This document shows positions 4,868 through 9,862 of a stretch of DNA of 9,862 nucleotides, piece after piece. The notes under the pieces were generated by a model. That model had not been told where the DNA came from. It ran no database searches and saw only the letters and a program-made list of their open reading frames with translations. Origin of the DNA: Kiritimatiellia bacterium. Lineage in GTDB: Bacteria > Verrucomicrobiota > Kiritimatiellia > RFP12 > DVOR01. The stretch is taken from positions 1 to 9,862 of the forward strand of contig JAFYMU010000127.1 in assembly GCA_017548245.1 (NCBI GenBank). Direction: 5' to 3'. The translations under genes were made by a program, and so were the position numbers. The first letter of the stretch is position 1; each line of letters begins with the position of its first letter.

Positions 4868-7201
4868 ATGAAGCGTAGAGATTTTTTGAAGGCAATGGGT
4901 GCAGCGGCTGTAACGATGCCGGGCGTGTTACCTGCGATGGCGTCTGATAGCGTGCGCGAGGTCAACACAGCGGGTGCTTTGTGCGCCCATTCGGGGAAGA
5001 AGCCGAATGTGATTTTGGTCTTGTGCGATGACTTGGGTTGGGGTGACTTGGGTCAGTTCTGGCAGAATCAACGTGCCGCAGAGGGTAAGATTCATATTGA
5101 TACGCCTCATCTGGATGCTGCGATTCAACGCGGTGTGATGATGACGAATGCGTATACCACGGCGCCGGTGTGTGCGCCTGCACGTGCGTCGATGGTGACG
5201 GGTAAGCATCAGGGCCATTGCAATTTGCGCGATAACCGTTTTGACTGTCCGATTGCAACGGATTTGACGATTGGTTCGGTGATGAAGGCCGCGGGTTACA
5301 CCACGTGGCACATTGGTAAGTGGGGCATTGGTGGCGGTTATGAGAGTCAGGGAAAACAACCCCGCCGCGCGATGGCGTGTGATGCAGGTTTTGACTACTC
5401 TTATGGTTATCCCGGCCACGGTCACGGGCACTCCTTCTACCGTTGGGGTGGGGATGGCAAGTACGATTGGCGAACGAATAAGAACGGTTCGCCGTGCATT
5501 GAAAACATTTCGGCAGCCGTCTATGGCGATGCGACCTTGCGTGCGCATTATTCGGCCCTTTCGTCGGGTGCCGCTGGGATGGACTTTGAGGCGGATACCG
5601 ATCCGGGCGCAACGTACTATCGCCGTTTGATCTCGGATGACGAAGCGCGTTTCTGTTATGACACCGATCTCTTCACGGCTAAGATAAAACAGTTGATTAA
5701 GAGCCATCAGGATGCCAAGCGTGACGAACCCTTCTTCTGCTATGCCTGTTACACCACGGTGCACGGCGCGGGTTCGTGGCAGACGCAGGGCGATCCGAAG
5801 TTGGCGAAACGTGATAACTTCCACGTGCCGGGCAAGGCCTATCCCGAATCGAATGCCGCGGATACGGTTTGGGGCGGCGGCGTGACGTGGGAGAAGGATG
5901 CGCAGGGCTATCTGCCGTTCAAGGAAGGCGTGGAGGGCAATAACACCTCCAATACGTACATTCACCCCGACTACAGGGGTTATAAAACCGCCTCGCAACG
6001 TCGTTACGCCACGAATGTGCGTCGTCTCGATGAAGCGTTGGGCGATCTCTTCAATTTCTTAAAGGTGCGTGGATTGGAAAATGACACGCTCTTCATCTTC
6101 ACCTCGGATAATGGTCCAGCTGGGGAATATCTTTCGCCCGCAGGATTGTCGTGGGTTGAGGGGGCCTTTGACTCCAATGGTCCGCACAAGGGCATGAAAC
6201 GTTGGTGCTACGAAGGCGGTCTGCGCGAACCCACCTTTGCCGTTTGGCCAGGGGTGATTCCTGCCCATGCAGAAGGTGCACCGCGTCAGCTCAACAATCC
6301 CTTCCAGTTCCCTGCGTGGATGGCAACGCTCGCGGATGTAGCTGGTTTACCGCAACCCGCGCACTGCGATGGCGTGTCGCTCTTGCCGGCGTTGACGAAT
6401 TCGGGTGCGCAATTGCCGATGCGTGTCTATGCCGAATACCAAGATGGCGGTTCGGGCTATGGTTATGGCTTCGAACAGATGGTGCGCGATGGCGATTATG
6501 TCTTGATTCGTAATCATGGTGCAACGGGTGAGGTCGAACTCTACAATGTGGTGGTGGACCCCTCGCAGGAAACCAATCTCGCGAAGGAGCCCAACTATGC
6601 GGATCGCGTTCGTCGCATGCGCGACCTGTTGGTGAATTGCCGTATTCCGATTGCGAAGGTGCCGGAGGCGTGTGGTGCGTATGGCGCCTATGCCGTGTGG
6701 AATGGTGGTGATGCCTATGTGACGCCCACGCATCCTGCAGCGCCTACACCTCATGGCGTGGACGAACTGCCCATGCCGTCCGTTCCCGCTACGGGTGCCT
6801 TGCCCAAACATGAGGTTCGCCTCTTCTTGGCAGGCGCTGAGTCGTGGCCGTGGGTGCCGAACTTCCGCACGTTGTTGCCAGAGGCAAGTTACCTTGCCGC
6901 AGATGTCGATGAAGTGCGCGCCGTGCTGCCGTTTAACCAACCCTTTGGCATTGCCATTCGTGGGTGGTTGGAGGTTCCAACGGAGCAGACCCTCACCTTT
7001 ACTGCGAAGGGCGCGGGTGGGTGTCAGCTTTGGTTGCATGAGGCACATATCCTTGAATATGAAATGGGGGACTGCACAGACGGTAAGCAAACGACGTACA
7101 AACTCGCTGCTGGTCGTCACCCCTTCCGTCTCTACCTCACCTCCAAGAAGGGTAAACAGGGCCTCTGCTCCGTTACCGCTGGCACTCAACACCTCGTCTA
7201 A
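4868..7201 (+). CDS. Tat-exported Cys-type sulfatase with C-terminal PA14-like domain
   Basis: This is an alkaline-phosphatase-superfamily sulfatase that hydrolyses a sulfate ester, probably on a sulfated polysaccharide or glycan outside the cytoplasm. The exact substrate cannot be read from the sequence. Residues 1-25 form a twin-arginine signal (KRRDFLKAMG, then a hydrophobic run, cleavage likely PAMA|S), so it would be exported folded. Catalytic landmarks are metal-binding D54-D55 in LCDDLGWGDLG, the formylglycine motif CAPAR with C102 and R106, K151 in HIGKWGIGG, H299 in YTTVHG, D414-N415 in TSDNGP, and H440-K441 followed by YEGGLREPTFAVWPG. The usual GKWH is GKWG here, so the His after the Lys-Trp pair is missing. 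C102 needs a formylglycine-generating enzyme, which is not in this window. Residues about 648-777 form an extra domain; GIAIRGWLEV...FTAKGAGGCQLWLHE...AAGRHPFRLYL resembles a PA14-type beta-sandwich that may bind carbohydrate. The gene has its own promoter, a GAGGA ribosome site 6 bases before the ATG, and no partner genes. Leucine is mostly TTG, unlike rplI. Confidence 0.95.
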   Translation: MKRRDFLKAMGAAAVTMPGVLPAMASDSVREVNTAGALCAHSGKKPNVILVLCDDLGWGDLGQFWQNQRAAEGKIHIDTPHLDAAIQRGVMMTNAYTTAPVCAPARASMVTGKHQGHCNLRDNRFDCPIATDLTIGSVMKAAGYTTWHIGKWGIGGGYESQGKQPRRAMACDAGFDYSYGYPGHGHGHSFYRWGGDGKYDWRTNKNGSPCIENISAAVYGDATLRAHYSALSSGAAGMDFEADTDPGATYYRRLISDDEARFCYDTDLFTAKIKQLIKSHQDAKRDEPFFCYACYTTVHGAGSWQTQGDPKLAKRDNFHVPGKAYPESNAADTVWGGGVTWEKDAQGYLPFKEGVEGNNTSNTYIHPDYRGYKTASQRRYATNVRRLDEALGDLFNFLKVRGLENDTLFIFTSDNGPAGEYLSPAGLSWVEGAFDSNGPHKGMKRWCYEGGLREPTFAVWPGVIPAHAEGAPRQLNNPFQFPAWMATLADVAGLPQPAHCDGVSLLPALTNSGAQLPMRVYAEYQDGGSGYGYGFEQMVRDGDYVLIRNHGATGEVELYNVVVDPSQETNLAKEPNYADRVRRMRDLLVNCRIPIAKVPEACGAYGAYAVWNGGDAYVTPTHPAAPTPHGVDELPMPSVPATGALPKHEVRLFLAGAESWPWVPNFRTLLPEASYLAADVDEVRAVLPFNQPFGIAIRGWLEVPTEQTLTFTAKGAGGCQLWLHEAHILEYEMGDCTDGKQTTYKLAAGRHPFRLYLTSKKGKQGLCSVTAGTQHLV

Positions 7202-7221
7202 GCAAGGGCAGGGGCTTTTGC

Positions 7222-7240
7222 AGGGGGCACGCCGCCCCTT
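7222..7240 (+). terminator. Weak terminator-like hairpin after the sulfatase
   Basis: GGGGC (7224-7228) pairs with GCCCC (7234-7238) around a 5-base loop. It can be extended by a G-T (7223/7239) and an A-T (7222/7240) pair. Only TTT follows, so it is a poor intrinsic terminator. Position just after the sulfatase stop is the main support. Confidence 0.35.
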
Positions 7241-7241
7241 T

Positions 7242-7284
7242 GGTGTCTCCCTCGCTCTCACCCCGCGGTGGCGAGGGGCGCACC
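7242..7284. repeat. Imperfect palindrome, REP-like
   Basis: The arms pair as GGTG (7242-7245) with CACC (7281-7284), a 4-base mismatched segment, CCTCGC (7250-7255) with GCGAGG (7271-7276), a TCT bulge, and then CACC (7259-7262) with GGTG (7267-7270) around a CCGC loop. GC-rich imperfect palindromes between genes are typical of REP-type repeats, but only one copy lies in this window, so repetition is not shown. Confidence 0.5.
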
Positions 7285-7385
7285 CAAAATCGCTTAACGA
7301 CGAAAGCCGTGCAGGTTGGGATTCTTCGCTATTTCCGCTACCAACGCGAGGTGCATGGTCGCACCACGGGGTTGTGGTGTGCGCT

Positions 7386-7452
7386 TCGTTGTCTATTTGT
7401 TCATAGCCCGCCTGGGCGCTAGTCGTTGTCTATCTTTTCAACGGCTAGCCCG
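7386..7452 (+). repeat. Imperfect direct repeat TCGTTGTCTAT...TAGCCCG
   Basis: The 11-mer TCGTTGTCTAT occurs at 7386-7396 and again at 7423-7433, starting 37 bases apart. Both copies are followed by a T-rich piece ending TTCA and then TAGCCCG (7404-7410 and 7446-7452). The second copy has five extra bases before TAGCCCG. That insertion is what lets the second copy fold into the 7418-7449 hairpin. Confidence 0.65.
7418..7449 (+). other. 11-bp stem-loop with T-rich loop
   Basis: GCTAGTCGTTG (7418-7428) pairs with CAACGGCTAGC (7439-7449) with one T-G wobble and no bulge, around the 10-base loop TCTATCTTTT. Its first four bases can instead pair with TAGC at 7404-7407, giving a competing hairpin. 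No T-run follows, so it is not an intrinsic terminator. Role unknown. Confidence 0.65.
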
Positions 7453-7491
7453 TGCGACTGCGCCCTCACAGTTCCGTGGCGTAACGAACAG

Positions 7492-7505
7492 CCAATAACC
7501 AATAA
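7492..7505. repeat. CCAATAA doublet
   Basis: Two exact head-to-tail copies of CCAATAA (7492-7498 and 7499-7505) are followed by CAAC. The A/C-rich heptamer style resembles the AACAACT array at the window start. Confidence 0.5.
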
Positions 7506-7562
7506 CAACGCCATTGCCGTTTCTAAAAATTGAAGAAAAGATGGTTTTTCGTTAAGCATATG

Positions 7563-7592
7563 TTGCGGGGTGGGGGTGATTTGTGCTATTTT
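7563..7592 (+). promoter_or_regulatory. Candidate extended -10 promoter for pilB-pilT
   Basis: TATTTT at 7587-7592 (4 of 6, with the first and last bases conserved) is directly preceded by TGC, an extended -10 TGn element. TTGCGG at 7563-7568 lies 18 bases upstream as a weak -35. A start near 7599 would give a leader of about 30 bases with Shine-Dalgarno GGAGA at 7616-7620. Confidence 0.4.
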
Positions 7593-7628
7593 ACTGATGA
7601 TAGATTGATGTCGTTGGAGATCTGACGC

Positions 7629-9317
7629 GTGACTACAAATGACGAATATGCTTTGCAAGTGTTGCAGGAAACCGGGCACGTAACCGCGGAGATGGTGCAT
7701 GATGCACTGGCCGCGAAGCGTAAGGACGGACAAACTGCATTAGATTGGATTGTGGAACAGGGCCACCTCTCTGAAGAGGATGTCTTGGCTACGTTGGCGG
7801 AACAGTTCGGGATGCCTTTTGCTTCTGTGGATGGCGATGAGGCCGATCCAGAGTTGGCGAAGTTATTGGATGCCGAGACTGCCCGTAAGTTTAAGGCCGT
7901 GCCGTTGCAGGATGACGGTGATTCGGTGATGATTGCGATTTGCGATCCGGCGAACTATGATGCGCAGGATGCTATCCGTTACCGTTTGAACGGCAAGAAC
8001 GCTGACTTTGTGGTGATTACCACGGGTGATATTAAGCGGTTGTTGGATAAGCTCTATCCGTTGACCTTTGATCCGAATGCGACTGACACGGGTGATAATC
8101 TGGTCTCGCAGCGTAAGGAGATGGAGGTGGATAGTTCGGAGGATGGCGATGCCCCGGTGATCCGTTTGGTATCGTTGATCCTGATGGATGCTTGCAAGAT
8201 GAAGGCATCCGATATTCACTTGGAACCGATGGAGAAACATTTCCGCGTGCGTTTCCGTATTGACGGCGCATTGCGTGAGATGGATGAGCCGCCGAAGCGT
8301 TTGCAGAGTGCCATTATTTCGCGTGTGAAGTTGATGGCCAATATGGACCTTTCGGAACGCCGCATTCCGCAGGACGGTCGTATTCAGATTAAGATGGCCG
8401 AACGCGAACTCGACCTTCGTGTGAGCACGGTGCCGACGAACTTTGGTGAGTCCATCGTGATGCGTATTCTCGATAAGCAGAATCTCTCGCTCGGTTTGCC
8501 GCAGTTGGGCTTCCTTTCGGATGACCAGGCGAAGTTCGAACGCTTGATCGGGTTGCCAGATGGTGTGATCCTCGTGACGGGTCCGACGGGTTCGGGTAAG
8601 ACGACGACATTGTATGCTTGCTTGGGCCAGATTAACCGTCCGGACAAGAAGTTGATTACGGTGGAAGACCCGGTGGAATACCAGATGAGTGGTATTAACC
8701 AGGTGCAGGTGAACCGTGCGGTGGGCTTGGACTTCTCGGCAGCACTGCGTTCGATCTTGCGTCAGGCACCGAATATCGTGATGATCGGTGAAATTCGTGA
8801 CCATGAAACGGCAGAAATCGCCATGGAAGCGGCACTCACGGGTCACTTGGTGTTCTCAACCTTGCACACCAACGATGCACCGTCGGCAGTGACGCGTTTG
8901 ACCGATATCGGCATTAAGCCCTTCTTGGTGGCGTCGGCATTGCGTGCGGCCATGGCTCAGCGTTTGGTGCGCGCAATCTGCGAAAAGTGCCGTGAAGAGC
9001 ACATTCCGACCGATCGCGAACGTAAGATGCTTGGTAATATGGCGCGTAACATCGACAACATGAAGATGTTTAAGGGCGCAGGTTGTCCGGTCTGTAATAA
9101 GTCCGGTTATAAGGGCCGTAAGGGTCTCTTTGAAATTTTCACAGTGGATGACACTGTGCAACGTATGATTTTCGATAAGGTGCCCACCACACAGTTGCGC
9201 GCCCGTGTCCGTGAAATGGGCATGCGTACGCTCCGTGAGGACGGGATGTTGAAGGTGGCGTCTGGTATGACCACCCTCGAAGAAGTGCTTCGTGCAACGA
9301 TGGGAGATGAGGACTAA
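7629..9317 (+). CDS. pilB: Type IV pilus assembly ATPase PilB / GspE-type (GTG start)
   Basis: This hexameric cytoplasmic ATPase powers pilin polymerisation at the inner-membrane type IV pilus platform (or pseudopilus extension in type II secretion). The start is GTG at 7629, supported by GGAGA at 7616-7620 (8-base spacing). The N-terminal ~64 residues are an MshEN-type domain built of two similar helical units (about 7-30 and 36-59, each with GHxxSEEDV-like cores). The RecA-like motor has Walker A GPTGSGKTTT (318-327, K324), Asp box VEDPVEY (345-351), Walker B IVMIGEIRD (383-391, E388) and His box STLHTND (410-416, H413). A zinc-binding tetracysteine, C451-x2-C454 with C486-x2-C489, is typical of PilB and GspE and absent from PilT. 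Length 562 aa is normal. The stop TAA overlaps the next ATG by one base. The PilT neighbour favours PilB over GspE. Confidence 0.95.
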   Translation: MTTNDEYALQVLQETGHVTAEMVHDALAAKRKDGQTALDWIVEQGHLSEEDVLATLAEQFGMPFASVDGDEADPELAKLLDAETARKFKAVPLQDDGDSVMIAICDPANYDAQDAIRYRLNGKNADFVVITTGDIKRLLDKLYPLTFDPNATDTGDNLVSQRKEMEVDSSEDGDAPVIRLVSLILMDACKMKASDIHLEPMEKHFRVRFRIDGALREMDEPPKRLQSAIISRVKLMANMDLSERRIPQDGRIQIKMAERELDLRVSTVPTNFGESIVMRILDKQNLSLGLPQLGFLSDDQAKFERLIGLPDGVILVTGPTGSGKTTTLYACLGQINRPDKKLITVEDPVEYQMSGINQVQVNRAVGLDFSAALRSILRQAPNIVMIGEIRDHETAEIAMEAALTGHLVFSTLHTNDAPSAVTRLTDIGIKPFLVASALRAAMAQRLVRAICEKCREEHIPTDRERKMLGNMARNIDNMKMFKGAGCPVCNKSGYKGRKGLFEIFTVDDTVQRMIFDKVPTTQLRARVREMGMRTLREDGMLKVASGMTTLEEVLRATMGDED

Positions 9318-9862
9318 TGAGCAACATCGATATTCATGAACTCGCTAAGCAGGCTGTAACCGAAATCACCATGCATGACTTGATGCAGGTGACGGTGGAT
9401 GAAGGCGCCTCCGACTTGCATATTCGCGTGGGTCGCCCGCCGTTGTTGCGTTGCTCGGGTGCTCTCGAACCGTTGGATTGCCCTGATTTTACGCAGGCAG
9501 ACCTCGCGAAGCTCGTGCTTGAAATTTGTTCGGAAGAGCAGATTGAGGAAATGGAACGCAATGGCGGCGCAGACTTCGGTTTGCACTTCTCTGAAGCGGC
9601 ACGTTTCCGTGTGTCGGTCTTTAAGGAACGCCACAACTACGCCTTTGTGTTGCGTCAGATTCCTTCGACGATTTTGACGTTGGAGCAGCTCGGTTTGCCT
9701 GAAGCGGTGAACGAATTGCTTTACAAGCCCCGTGGCCTCATTCTCGTGACCGGTCCGACGGGTTCGGGTAAGTCGACGACGCTCGCTTCGATGCTCAACA
9801 TCATCAACGAAGACCGCGATTGCCACATCATCACGATTGAAGACCCGATCGAATTCTATCAC
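9317..9862 (+). CDS. pilT: Type IV pilus retraction ATPase PilT (5' part, cut by window end)
   Basis: PilT depolymerises pili and drives twitching motility and DNA uptake, acting opposite PilB at the same membrane platform. The first 182 codons are present and open to the last base. Residues ~18-45 read MHDLMQVTVDEGASDLHIRVGRPPLLR, the PilT N-terminal pattern (LL..AV..gASDLHl..G.pP..R). Then come FRVSVFKERHNYAFVLRQIP, the Walker A GPTGSGKST (146-154, K152) and the Asp box EDPIEFYH (175-182). The later AIRNLRQ-like, Walker B and His boxes lie outside the window. A PilU-type paralogue cannot be excluded. The start ATG overlaps the pilB stop (TAATG), implying coupled translation. Confidence 0.93.
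   Translation, partial: MSNIDIHELAKQAVTEITMHDLMQVTVDEGASDLHIRVGRPPLLRCSGALEPLDCPDFTQADLAKLVLEICSEEQIEEMERNGGADFGLHFSEAARFRVSVFKERHNYAFVLRQIPSTILTLEQLGLPEAVNELLYKPRGLILVTGPTGSGKSTTLASMLNIINEDRDCHIITIEDPIEFYH

Larger units (their letters stand above)
7202..7628. other. 427-bp gene-free stretch rich in stem-loops and repeats
   Basis: No credible gene is seen here; the short open frames have no ribosome site or recognisable protein. From left to right it holds a GC hairpin (7222-7240), a long imperfect palindrome (7242-7284), a CACCAC/GTGGTG hairpin (7362-7379, 6-base loop), a TAGC...GCTA hairpin (7404-7421), an 11-bp hairpin (7418-7449), an imperfect direct repeat (7386-7410 and 7423-7452), a CCAATAA doublet (7492-7505), and a promoter candidate (7563-7592). 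The composition shifts from GC-rich in the first half to AT-rich after 7490. It could be a sulfatase 3' UTR, an intergenic repeat element, or a structured RNA. Confidence 0.6.

Noticed and set aside
4928..5998. 356-codon - strand frame opposite the sulfatase
   Set aside because: The product is rich in Arg, Ile, His and Thr, typical of a shadow of a GC-biased coding frame, and the sulfatase on the + strand explains the region fully.
6753..7406. 217-codon + strand frame overlapping the sulfatase end and running into the gene-free stretch
   Set aside because: More than two thirds lies out of frame inside the sulfatase. The tail crosses hairpins and has no similarity to a known protein and no start signal.
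7535..7550. GAAAA...TTTTC hairpin as a terminator upstream of pilB
   Set aside because: The stem is five A-T-rich pairs with no trailing T-run, too weak for intrinsic termination.
7863..8846. 327-codon - strand frame opposite pilB
   Set aside because: Shadow of the highly conserved PilB core; composition (His, Arg, Thr, Leu) is not protein-like.

Overview
This 9.9 kb window is a bacterial chromosome segment of about 55% GC, with every gene on the + strand. It holds a housekeeping block, then a single secreted sulfatase gene, then the start of a type IV pilus motor locus. The full-length ssb inside rpsF-ssb-rpsR-rplI (instead of the short priB of beta/gamma-proteobacteria), the Tat-exported sulfatase with a C-terminal domain, and the protein sequences overall suggest the PVC group. 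The best guess is a Verrucomicrobiota member such as a gut or anaerobic Kiritimatiellae lineage. This is an inference from remembered family traits, not from a database search.

Region 1 (1-4660) is one dense run. It contains ispE (isoprenoid precursor kinase), tRNA-Gln(UUG), prs (PRPP synthase), rplY (short bL25), pth (peptidyl-tRNA hydrolase), rpsF (bS6), ssb, rpsR (bS18) and rplI (bL9). Spacing is tight, pth and rpsF share a base (TAATG), and a strong intrinsic terminator closes the run at 4624-4660. The theme is translation, with nucleotide supply and ssDNA binding attached.

Region 2 (4661-7628) holds one 777-aa Cys-type sulfatase with a Tat signal. It has its own sigma70-like promoter and is followed by a 427-bp gene-free stretch. 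That stretch carries several stem-loops, an imperfect direct repeat and a heptamer repeat, then a candidate extended -10 promoter for the next operon.

Region 3 (7629-9862) holds a GTG-started PilB/GspE-type extension ATPase. It overlaps by one base with a PilT-type retraction ATPase that is cut off by the window end.

The most unusual signals are in two places. First, the ispE reading frame runs without a stop through the whole downstream tRNA-Gln gene. That tRNA is bracketed by a perfect 10-bp inverted repeat able to pair the 5' leader with the 3' trailer. Second, the gene-free stretch 7202-7460 holds a cluster of hairpins, two of which are mutually exclusive.
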